DNA of 64,000 nt from Verrucomicrobiota bacterium (GTDB lineage Bacteria; Verrucomicrobiota; Verrucomicrobiia; Opitutales; Opitutaceae): NCBI GenBank assembly GCA_023386835.1, contig JAEWIY010000006.1, forward strand, positions 25,154-89,153, given 5' to 3'. Below the pieces are notes generated by a model. The model searched no databases and was not told the DNA's origin. It saw only the letters and a program-made list of their open reading frames with translations. Below, one piece after another: positions 52,476-60,220 of this stretch. A program made the position numbers and the translations under genes. The stretch's first letter is position 1, and each line of letters opens with the position of its first letter.

Positions 52476-53816
52476 ATGGTTGCCTCCGCCTCCGTTGTTA
52501 CTCCCACCACCGCCCCTCGCTCCACCACCGGACGCATGGCAGCCGTCCAGGAAGCGGCGCAACTCCAGCGACGGCTGTTCGAGTTCGAGCGCGAATTCCT
52601 TCGCACCGCGACCACGCTGATCTGCCGCGTCGGCGAGCCGGAGCTGAAGTATTTACTTTGCCAGCACATCTGGGAGTCGGCCGGGCATGCGCGCTTCCTG
52701 CGCGAGCGCGGCCGTGAGATGAGCGGCTTTGGCACCCACGACGAGGTGCGTCCCGAGTTCCGGCGGATCGGCGAAGAGGCGGCTTGCCCGGTCGATGCAA
52801 ACGTCGCGCTCGCCGGGTTCTATCGTGTGCTCAAGCCCGCCCTTCTGGAGGCGTATCGTCGTTACTTGGCGGCAACGCATCACCTCGCCGACTGGCCCTC
52901 CCGCAAACTCGTTGAAGAGTTCATTGGCGATGAGGAACGGCACGCGCAGGAAATGGCATCCTGGCTGCCGGCCGACGACGGTGCAGCGGCCGAAGGGTGC
53001 GAGCATCTGCGCGTGGCCTTGAACGCGATGGGGGGCGTGCTCGGGGATCGCGGTCGTGCGGCCTTGCCGGACAGCTTCGCCTGGCGGCACGAACAGCACC
53101 CGTTTCAACACCCCACCACCTGCAACCGCGGCAAGTATCCGATTTGTTCGAGTGTGTTCGGTTTCGACGAAAAGGAGACGCCGATCATGCGTCCCTGGCT
53201 CGTCGATCCGAAGACCGACGCGCGCGTCATTCGCCTGATGGTGTACGTGTGGCTGATGATGGAGATGGATGCGGTCGATTATCTCGCGACGGTGTTCTAC
53301 GACACGCCGCACGCCCCGTTCGAACTGCACCATGACTTGGCGCGCCACCTATGGGATGAGTCGCGTCACAGCCAGTTCGGTTTCCGCCAACTCCCCAAGC
53401 TCGGTGTCGATCTGATGACGGTCGAGCACTCGCTCGACCTCTACAACATCCTGATCCAGATGCCGCCCCACGAGCGGTACGCCATGATGACGATGGAGTT
53501 TGAGGCCGGCAGCTTCCCGACCAAGGCCCACGTGATGGATCGGGTGCGCGAGTTGAACGACTTCGAGGCGGACACGCTGCTCGCCTTCGACCGCAACGAC
53601 GAACAAAACCACGTCCGTTACGGCCACCGCTGGTTGCCGGAGATGATGGCGCTCTTTGGTGAAACCCGCGGCGTGGAGGAATTCGTGAAGGCGACGCAGG
53701 CCAAGTTCGCCGAACTCAGCAAAGTCTACGGTGGGCAGGTGCCCCATTCCTTGCCGGTCGAGCGGCGCCTGACGGCCGACAAGATTCTCAAGCTTGCGAC
53801 GCAGTCCGCGGCTTGA
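52476..53816 (+). CDS. Double ferritin-like di-iron protein, unknown substrate
   Basis: This 446-residue helical protein appears to have two ferritin-like halves. The first has ESAGHARFLRER (Glu67, His71) and IGDEERHAQEMASW (Glu153/154, His156). The second has MMEMDAVDYLATVFYD, LWDESRHSQFGFRQLP and DRNDEQNHVRYGHRWLPEM, with ExxH-type ligands of a carboxylate-bridged iron pair. No signal peptide is seen. It is longer than a single ferritin-like domain and does not match a named family that I know. It follows the PhyH gene, so a two-step oxidation is plausible. The first 20 residues are a Thr/Ala/Pro-rich tail. Confidence 0.75.
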   Translation: MVASASVVTPTTAPRSTTGRMAAVQEAAQLQRRLFEFEREFLRTATTLICRVGEPELKYLLCQHIWESAGHARFLRERGREMSGFGTHDEVRPEFRRIGEEAACPVDANVALAGFYRVLKPALLEAYRRYLAATHHLADWPSRKLVEEFIGDEERHAQEMASWLPADDGAAAEGCEHLRVALNAMGGVLGDRGRAALPDSFAWRHEQHPFQHPTTCNRGKYPICSSVFGFDEKETPIMRPWLVDPKTDARVIRLMVYVWLMMEMDAVDYLATVFYDTPHAPFELHHDLARHLWDESRHSQFGFRQLPKLGVDLMTVEHSLDLYNILIQMPPHERYAMMTMEFEAGSFPTKAHVMDRVRELNDFEADTLLAFDRNDEQNHVRYGHRWLPEMMALFGETRGVEEFVKATQAKFAELSKVYGGQVPHSLPVERRLTADKILKLATQSAA

Positions 53817-53822
53817 GGGCTT

Positions 53823-53860
53823 CCGGGCGGGCGGCAACCGCCGCTCCCGGTTTTCCGTTT
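53823..53860 (+). terminator. Probable intrinsic terminator after the ferritin-like gene
   Basis: CCGGGCGGGCGG and CCGCCGCTCCCGG form an imperfect GC-rich stem around a CAA loop. TTTTCCGTTT follows. It lies 7 bp after the stop codon at 53816. Confidence 0.7.
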
Positions 53861-54020
53861 GAGCGAGGACGGCCGCGAGCTGCGCCGGATCTTCGACCCG
53901 GTGAGCTGCCCACGTAGCGGGCAATCCCCGTCCGGAAAAAGGACACGGCCTCCAGTCTGGCCTTGCCGATGCCCGTCTCTGCGGGCCCGCCGTTGCGAGG
54001 CGCAAACGCCAGCCTCTTGC

Positions 54021-54047
54021 CATGAATTTCCCGGGTGAATATTCATG
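54021..54047. promoter_or_regulatory. Inverted repeat upstream of the second symporter gene
   Basis: CATGAAT (54021-54027) and ATTCATG (54041-54047) are exact reverse complements. Within the right half, TGAATATTCA (54036-54045) is itself a palindrome. AAACTAAATCC and GTTTCAGAACG elements follow nearby. The site is AT-rich within a GC-rich 328-bp gap and could be an operator for the downstream gene set. The rest of the gap shows no gene. Confidence 0.45.
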
Positions 54048-54144
54048 AAACTAAATCCTTGCGGCGGGACGAAGTTTCAGAACGTTTGGACGCGCGCAGC
54101 CGATCTCCCCTCGCCCTCGTTTCTGCTCGGCGCGTACCCCCCGA

Positions 54145-56082
54145 ATGCCTTCTCGTTTTCTCCTCGGACTGGTCCTGCTCGTCACGTGTTTCCTTAGTGC
54201 CCCCGTCGTGCGCGCGGCACCGGAGCACGCGGTGATGCAGCTGCGGCTGGTCCCCGCTACCGCCGCCGACCTGTCCACCGCGACCGTCGCGGCTCCGCCC
54301 TCCGGAGGTTTTCAAACCACGCCGCCACGCGAGCTCATCGAAGGCGCCGTGACGCAGTCCGGCCAGGCTCACTTCCTGGCCGCCAGCTTGGCTGGGCCGC
54401 GCGAGCTGATGTTGCTGTCGTACAGCACGGTGACCCATGCGTGGGCCGAGCTGGGCACAATCGAGTTGCCGTCGGAGCCCGTCGGCTTCCTCCCCACCAG
54501 CACCGGCTTCTTCGTCCAGTTCAGAGGCGACGCGGAGCCCGCCCGCGTCGAGGTCACACTCACGAGCAAGCTCCTGCGTCCGCTTGATTGGGTCGTGATC
54601 GGACTCTACCTCGTCGGCATGGCGGCGATCGGCTGGTTCTGCTACCGCCGTCAAACGAAGAGCAATTCCGCCGACTACTTCCTGGCCAACCGCAACGTCT
54701 CCTGGTGGGCCGCGGGCATGAGCCTCTACGCCACCGGCACCAGCGCGGTCAGCTTTATCGCCCTGCCGGCAAAGTCGTTTGCGACGAACTGGATTTATTT
54801 CACGCAGAACGTCATCGGCATGCTCGGAACGCTGTTTGTGGCGTTTAAGATCATCCCGCTGGTCCGCCGGCTCGGGCTCACCTCCGTGTATCACTATCTG
54901 GAGATGCGCTTCCACCCGTCGATCCGGGTCCTCGGAAGTGCGTTGAGCATCATCTTTCAGCTCGGCGGCCGCATGAGCATCGTGCTCTTCCTGCCGGCGC
55001 TGGCGGTGTCAGGCGCCACGGGTGCGAACATCACGTGGTGCATCATCCTGATGGGCATCGTGACGACGCTCTACACCGTCCTCGGTGGCATGCGCGCGGT
55101 CATCTGGACAGACGTGATCCAGGTCTTTGTCATGATCGGCGGTGCGCTCTTCGCGATCGGCTTCATGTTCGCCGGCGCAGAGGGCGGCCTGACCGGCGCG
55201 ATCAGCTCCGCTTGGGGCGACGGCAAGATGCAGGTGTTCGACTGGCGCTTCGACCTGACGCTGCCAACCGTGTGGGCCTTCCTCCTGCTCGAGCTGACCA
55301 CGATGACCACGTGGCCGAAGGACCAGGTGATGATGCAACGAGTCCTCGCCACGCGGAGTGACCGAGAAGCGCGCTCATCGGTGCTCACTCTTGCGGCGAT
55401 CGTGATGCCCGGCAGCTGCCTCTTCTTCGCCATCGGTACGGCCTTGTACGCCTACTACAAGTCCCACCCGGAACGGCTGAACCCGCTCCTGCCGGTCGAC
55501 GCGACTTTCCCGCACTTCATTGCCGCGGAGCTGCCGGTCGGTGTGACGGGCTTGATCATCGCCGGCATCTTCGCCGCCTCGATGTCGACCCTGTCGAGCG
55601 GTATCAACAGTGTGGCGACGCTCACATCGGTGGACTTCTACGAACGCTTCGCCAAGAAACCCACGCAGCGCCAAAGCGTGCGCCTGGCGGAGTTTGTCAC
55701 CGTGCTGGCGGGACTGATCGGCACCGGCACTGCCCTCCTGCTGTCGCGTTTCGACATCGAATCGCTCTTTGACGCGAGCGTGCAGCTGATGGCGATCCTC
55801 GGCGGCGGTTTCGCGGGCACTTACGCGCTCGGCATGTTTACCCGTCGGGCCAATTGGCAGGGCGCCATCGCCGGCACCCTCGCGAGTATTGCCAGCGCCT
55901 TTCTGCTCAAGCCGATCGTCAGCCCGATCCTGCTGACCGGCGTCTCGGTCGCGGTGTGCATCATCGTGGGCTACGTGACCAGCTGGTTCTTCCCGGCGCC
56001 ACGCACGTCGCTCGAGGGCCTGACCATCTTCACTCCCAAGATCCGCACCGGCACGCCGCCTCTCCCCACTCCTGTACCATGA
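54145..56082 (+). CDS. Sodium:solute symporter with N-terminal extracytoplasmic domain
   Basis: This 645-residue protein has a signal peptide (MPSRFLLGLVLLVTCFLSAPVVRAA). A soluble region of about 120 residues with beta-strand texture follows, and the SSS core then begins at PLDWVVIGLYLVGMAAIGWF. The core carries NSADYFLANRNVSWWAAGMS and SLYATGTSAVSFIALPAKSF. A C-terminal NVS-like segment, FAASMSTLSSGINSVATLT, contains the Ser/Thr residues of the sodium site. Fused extracytoplasmic regions occur in some Bacteroidetes and Verrucomicrobia symporters, but I do not recognise this one. Its stop overlaps the next gene as ATGA. Confidence 0.85.
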   Translation: MPSRFLLGLVLLVTCFLSAPVVRAAPEHAVMQLRLVPATAADLSTATVAAPPSGGFQTTPPRELIEGAVTQSGQAHFLAASLAGPRELMLLSYSTVTHAWAELGTIELPSEPVGFLPTSTGFFVQFRGDAEPARVEVTLTSKLLRPLDWVVIGLYLVGMAAIGWFCYRRQTKSNSADYFLANRNVSWWAAGMSLYATGTSAVSFIALPAKSFATNWIYFTQNVIGMLGTLFVAFKIIPLVRRLGLTSVYHYLEMRFHPSIRVLGSALSIIFQLGGRMSIVLFLPALAVSGATGANITWCIILMGIVTTLYTVLGGMRAVIWTDVIQVFVMIGGALFAIGFMFAGAEGGLTGAISSAWGDGKMQVFDWRFDLTLPTVWAFLLLELTTMTTWPKDQVMMQRVLATRSDREARSSVLTLAAIVMPGSCLFFAIGTALYAYYKSHPERLNPLLPVDATFPHFIAAELPVGVTGLIIAGIFAASMSTLSSGINSVATLTSVDFYERFAKKPTQRQSVRLAEFVTVLAGLIGTGTALLLSRFDIESLFDASVQLMAILGGGFAGTYALGMFTRRANWQGAIAGTLASIASAFLLKPIVSPILLTGVSVAVCIIVGYVTSWFFPAPRTSLEGLTIFTPKIRTGTPPLPTPVP

Positions 56083-57185
56083 AGCAAACCTACCGCGCCG
56101 TCCTCGTCGGCACCGGTTCCATCGCCGACGCCCATTTGCATGCGGTCGAGAGCACCGGAGGGCGCGTGCAACTCGTCGCCGCCGTTGATATCGACGCCAC
56201 GCGTGTCCGCTCCTTCGCGGAGCGCAACCGGATCCCGCAGGCGTTCACCGACTACGACACCATGCTGAGCGAGGTGCGGCCGGACCTCGTCATCGTCGCC
56301 ACTCCACCGAGCCAACACGCCCCGATGAGCATCGCTGCCATGAGGGCGGGCGCCTGGGTGCTGTGTGAAAAACCCCTCTGCGGCTCACTGGCCGAATTCG
56401 ACCGTATCCAGGAGGTGGAACGCGAGACCGGCTGCCACACCGCCTGCGTGTTCCAGATGCGCTTCGCCTCGTCGAATGCGCACCTCAAGCGCCTGGTCGC
56501 CGCCGGTCAACTCGGCCGGCCGCTGGTCGGCGTCTGCAACACGCTCTGGTTTCGCGATGCCGCCTACTACGCCGTGCCATGGCGCGGCCGCTGGGAGACC
56601 GAACTCGGCGGACCCACCATGGGCCTGGGTATCCACGCGATGGATCACCTGCTCGACCTGATGGGTGACTGGGCGGAGGTGCGCGCCACGGCCGACACTT
56701 TGGATCGCGCGATCGAGGTGGAGGACGTGTCCATGGCCATGGTCCGCTTCGCCAACGGCGCGCTCGGATCCATCGTGAACAGCGCCCTCAGCCCCCGCCA
56801 GGAAACGTACCTGCGCATCGACTACCAGCGCGCGACCGTCGAGCTCACCCACCTCTACGCCTATACCCGCGACAACTGGCGGCTCACCCTCGCGCCGCCA
56901 GCGCAGGACGACGCCCTGCTGCAGGCGTGGCAGGGTTTTCCGACCGATGTCGGCTCTACCCACGGCGCGCAACTCAATGCGTTGGTCCAGGACATGGACG
57001 CGCAACGCGCCCCACTCACCTCCGGCCCGCAGGCGCGGCAGACGATCGAATTGCTGACGGCCATCTACAAGTCGGCCTTCACCGGGGAGATCGTAAAGCG
57101 CGGCTCGATCGGACCGGGCGACTCCTTCTATAACGCGCTGCACGGCCACCGCGCTCCCCGTCGCACCAAGGGTAGCGCCGCCTAA
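56079..57185 (+). CDS. Gfo/Idh/MocA family oxidoreductase (cytoplasmic)
   Basis: This 368-residue protein has a classical NAD(P)-binding start (RAVLVGTGSIADAHLHAV) and the MSIAAMRAGAWVLCEKPLCG motif with the EKP Lys. The substrate domain has GGPTMGLGIHAMDHLLDLM with the catalytic His pair. It has no signal peptide, unlike the two homologues at 7140 and 8499. It overlaps the symporter stop by ATGA, so the pair is translationally coupled. It probably oxidises or epimerises the sugar, amino sugar or inositol taken up by the symporter. Confidence 0.9.
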   Translation: MKQTYRAVLVGTGSIADAHLHAVESTGGRVQLVAAVDIDATRVRSFAERNRIPQAFTDYDTMLSEVRPDLVIVATPPSQHAPMSIAAMRAGAWVLCEKPLCGSLAEFDRIQEVERETGCHTACVFQMRFASSNAHLKRLVAAGQLGRPLVGVCNTLWFRDAAYYAVPWRGRWETELGGPTMGLGIHAMDHLLDLMGDWAEVRATADTLDRAIEVEDVSMAMVRFANGALGSIVNSALSPRQETYLRIDYQRATVELTHLYAYTRDNWRLTLAPPAQDDALLQAWQGFPTDVGSTHGAQLNALVQDMDAQRAPLTSGPQARQTIELLTAIYKSAFTGEIVKRGSIGPGDSFYNALHGHRAPRRTKGSAA

Positions 57186-57201
57186 ACCCTCCGGCGGCCC
57201 C

Positions 57202-58044
57202 ATGCTCGAGCTGGCCAACCGTCACCTGCGCGTGCACGTGCTGCACCCGGAGGAGGACCAGCCTCGCCTGGGGTCTCGGTATTGCCACGGCGGTTACATT
57301 TGGCAGGTCGAGGACACCACGCTGGGACCTCTGCTCTCCGGGCCTGAAGGCCCGGAGCGTTCGCCGGACCCGTTCAACGGCCACGGATTGCCCGAAGCCT
57401 TTCGGCACCGCACGCGGGAGGGTGAGCCGCTAAGCTGGCGCGACGGGCGCGGGCTCGCGCCAGGCCTCGGCTGGTTCGAACAAAGGGACCGAGGCGACGT
57501 GCTGATCGAGCCCTGCCGCTGGCAGATCACCCGGTTTCACGATCGGCTGATGTTCGCGACCGAGCAAAAGCAGGACGATCGCGGCTATGCGCTCAGCCGA
57601 ATGGTGCAGCTCGTCGATCGCGAAGTGTTAAGCGTGACGCGGCTGAGCAACACCGGTCGCGCGCCACTCCGTCTGCAGTGGTTCGCCCATCCCTTTTTTG
57701 CACTGGGTCACGACGGGCGGGTCACGGTGAACCTGCCCGCCGGCTGCAGCCTGCCGGAGAATCCGGGATTCCAGTTGCAGGACCGGACTTTAACCTTCCG
57801 GCGGCGCTTCCACGGCGTGGACGACGGCCAGTTCGTGCTGCTGACCTGCCCGGCCGGAGAGCCGCTGCACGCCAGCGTGAGCCATCCGCAACTACGGGCC
57901 GTCGAGTTCAGCACGAGCTTCGCGCCGGACGAGTGCCCGATTTGGGGCAATGGCTACACGTTCTCCATCGAACCCTACCAGACGCTTGAGCTGCAGCCCG
58001 TGGAGACCCGGTCCTGGACGCTCCGTTACCGCTTCGACGTCTGA
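57202..58044 (+). CDS. Galactose mutarotase-like (DUF4432-like) protein
   Basis: This 280-residue beta-rich protein has NRHLRVHVLHPEEDQPRLGS, the conserved-looking RYCHGGYIWQVED, and strand pairs such as RMVQLVDREVLSVTRLSNTG and APLRLQWFAHPFFALG. This looks like the galactose-mutarotase beta-sandwich fold, though the catalytic His/Glu pair is not clearly visible to me. It lies 16 bp after the oxidoreductase in the same operon. Its end overlaps antisense with the S51 peptidase gene by 19 bp. It probably binds or interconverts the same sugar. Confidence 0.68.
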   Translation: MLELANRHLRVHVLHPEEDQPRLGSRYCHGGYIWQVEDTTLGPLLSGPEGPERSPDPFNGHGLPEAFRHRTREGEPLSWRDGRGLAPGLGWFEQRDRGDVLIEPCRWQITRFHDRLMFATEQKQDDRGYALSRMVQLVDREVLSVTRLSNTGRAPLRLQWFAHPFFALGHDGRVTVNLPAGCSLPENPGFQLQDRTLTFRRRFHGVDDGQFVLLTCPAGEPLHASVSHPQLRAVEFSTSFAPDECPIWGNGYTFSIEPYQTLELQPVETRSWTLRYRFDV

Positions 58045-58847
58045 GCCGACTCGAGCGCGCGCAACGGGACCGCTTCGTGCTCGGGTAGCGCCTTGTCACC
58101 ACTCGAGTCATACAACCATGCCGGCCCAAGCTCGATCTTCACGACACCTCGGTGCAGGCGCGCAATCGCCGCGTCGCCGAGCGCCAGAACCTGCTCGTCG
58201 GGATTGAAGCTGAGGTAGAAGCCGATCTTGCCGGCACGACCGCGGAAATCAGCCGCGGCTTCCGGCCGTGGATGGTGCGGATTGATCACCGCCGGGAAGA
58301 TCGCCAGCGAGCGACGGCTGGGGATGTCTGCGACGGGGAAATCGTTGGTCGTTCCGATCAGCAGTCCGGCCACGTTGGCACCGGCGCTCGATCCGCCGTA
58401 CGGCACGCCCGCCCGCACGCGCTCGCGAATGAGTTCGAGTTGACCCGTCTCATACAGCTCACGCAGCAAAACAAACGTTTCTCCGCCTCCCACGAAGATC
58501 CCATCTGCTCGCTTCAACAGGGCCGCGGCACCCGCGGTGTCGTGACGGTGCAGTGACTCGGCCCGGATGCCGCCGAGGTGCTCGAACGCCTGCTGCAACC
58601 GCGCTTCCATGCGGTCGCGATCGCGCGGGTGTGACGCGTGCAGAACCAGCGCGACCAACTGCACCCCGCGGTAGTGCTCGCGCATGGCAGGCAGCGTGGC
58701 ATCGGCGAAGTGGTTGCCGTTCATCATCGAACCGCCCACGACCAGCACGGAAGCCTGGTCCGACGTGATGAACTCGGGCGTGGCCGCCGGCGCGCTGGCC
58801 GCACAGCCCAGGGCGAGGAATAGAAAAGCGAGGGGTGATCGTTTCAT
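58026..58847 (-). CDS. Peptidase E-like S51 family serine peptidase, secreted
   Basis: This 273-residue protein has a signal peptide or lipoprotein-like leader (MKRSPLAFLFLALGCAASAPA); the Cys at position 14 could be a lipobox if SPase II cuts there. The S51 nucleophile lies in GVPYGGSSAGANVAG, with DGIFVGGGETFVLLREL upstream. S51 enzymes (alpha-aspartyl dipeptidase, cyanophycinase) hydrolyse Asp-containing peptides. It is the last gene of the minus-strand operon. The start overlaps the M28 stop by ATGA, and the 3' end overlaps the convergent mutarotase gene. Confidence 0.82.
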   Translation of the reverse strand: MKRSPLAFLFLALGCAASAPAATPEFITSDQASVLVVGGSMMNGNHFADATLPAMREHYRGVQLVALVLHASHPRDRDRMEARLQQAFEHLGGIRAESLHRHDTAGAAALLKRADGIFVGGGETFVLLRELYETGQLELIRERVRAGVPYGGSSAGANVAGLLIGTTNDFPVADIPSRRSLAIFPAVINPHHPRPEAAADFRGRAGKIGFYLSFNPDEQVLALGDAAIARLHRGVVKIELGPAWLYDSSGDKALPEHEAVPLRALESAQTSKR

Positions 58848-60220
58848 GGATGAGCGTAACCGACGGATTTCATGCGCTGCTCGAGCTTGTGGCGCTGCAG
58901 CCACTCCTGGGTGGCTTCCGCGCTGCGTGGTTCGGTCGGCAAGTCTGCATCCTCCGCCAGCGCGACGACGAGCGAGGCGATGATCGCGCTCGATTGCTGC
59001 AGCAGCTCCGGCGAGACCTTGTCCACCGTATCCGCCATATCATGATAGTAGCGCACGATGGCCGGGTCGATCGCGGCGTAGAACGTCACCGCCCGGATGC
59101 CGTGCAACTGATACGGGATATGATCACTGCCAAACCACGGCGCGTTTTCCACACCCCGTGACATCGCAGCGGCGCCGCGGGCGCCGTTCCAACGCTCCAA
59201 CACTGGGATCAAGTCCGCGTCGCCCATCGCATTCACACCGGTCGGAACGCCAACCATGTCGAGGTTGAGCATGACGACGACGTTACGATCACGCGCCAGC
59301 TTGGCCTCATGACGGGAACCCCAGAGTCCCTGCTCTTCGCCGTTGAACCAGACCAGCTCCACCGTGCGGTTGAGCGGACGATCCTTGAGCGCCTTCGCGA
59401 GGGCGAACAGCTGCGCGATGCCGAGGCCGTTGTCGATCGCACCCTGGCCCAGATCCCAGCTGTCGAAGTGCGCACCGACCAACACCGTCTCAGGACTGCG
59501 TCCGGGAAGTCGCACACGTAAATTGGCCGTCTTGACCGAGCGCGGCTCCGAGCGGGTCTCCATCCGGATGACCGGGCTCTGCCCCATCTCGATCAGTCGC
59601 TGCAGCCAGCGGCCCTCCTCCTGCGTGATCGAATAAAAGGGAATCGGCAGCGGCTCGCCATCGAAGCTGCTGGTGCGGGCCAGCAGCTGGCCGCCGTTGA
59701 CCCGATTCAGGTAGAGCAATCCACGAATACCGTTCTGCACCGCGAGGGCGACAAGTTCGCGGGTCGCCAAGGTCGCGTTCGGATCGATCAACCCGATGCA
59801 CCCGGCGACCACCTTGTCAGCGTATTGCTCCGGCCCGCCATTGCCGAGATTCACGACGGGAGCATGGAAGGCGTCGTGCGGCACTGAATACGCCAGCGCC
59901 GCGGTCCGGAGCCGGCGATGCGGCTGTGAGATAAGCTCCACCCGGTCGTCACCCCGGTGCCAGGCGGGCATGGTGAAGGGCGAGCGCTCCGGCTCCAGCT
60001 CCAGTCCGCGCAACGCCTCCTCCAGCCGATCCAGCGCCGCTGCGTTGGCCGGGCTACCGGAAACCCGGCCGCCAAACTCGTCGCAGAGTTGGACCAGAAA
60101 CGAGTGCGGCGCCGCATCCGTTTCCACCAGGCGCACCACCTCCTCGGTTACGTCGCCGCGGAGCAGTCCGACGGAGCAACCCAGCAGCACGCCCACCCAC
60201 CTGCAGGAACGGAGAATCAT
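58844..60220 (-). CDS. Secreted M28 family aminopeptidase
   Basis: This 458-residue protein has a signal peptide (MILRSCRWVGVLLGCSVGLL) and the M28 zinc set in order: VLVGAHFDSWDLGQGAIDNG (His, Asp), VELVWFNGEEQGLWGSRHEA (Glu-Glu), VVMLNLDMVGVPTG (Asp) and FGSDHIPYQLHG (His). An inserted PA-like region lies between about residues 100 and 210. It releases N-terminal amino acids from peptides outside the cytoplasm. Together with the S51 enzyme it suggests peptide breakdown. It overlaps the upstream toroid gene and the downstream S51 gene by ATGA. Confidence 0.88.
   Translation of the reverse strand: MILRSCRWVGVLLGCSVGLLRGDVTEEVVRLVETDAAPHSFLVQLCDEFGGRVSGSPANAAALDRLEEALRGLELEPERSPFTMPAWHRGDDRVELISQPHRRLRTAALAYSVPHDAFHAPVVNLGNGGPEQYADKVVAGCIGLIDPNATLATRELVALAVQNGIRGLLYLNRVNGGQLLARTSSFDGEPLPIPFYSITQEEGRWLQRLIEMGQSPVIRMETRSEPRSVKTANLRVRLPGRSPETVLVGAHFDSWDLGQGAIDNGLGIAQLFALAKALKDRPLNRTVELVWFNGEEQGLWGSRHEAKLARDRNVVVMLNLDMVGVPTGVNAMGDADLIPVLERWNGARGAAAMSRGVENAPWFGSDHIPYQLHGIRAVTFYAAIDPAIVRYYHDMADTVDKVSPELLQQSSAIIASLVVALAEDADLPTEPRSAEATQEWLQRHKLEQRMKSVGYAHP

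Noticed and set aside
53860..54020. Open frames downstream of the ferritin-like gene
   Set aside because: They are short and low-complexity in a terminator-proximal gap, with no domain.
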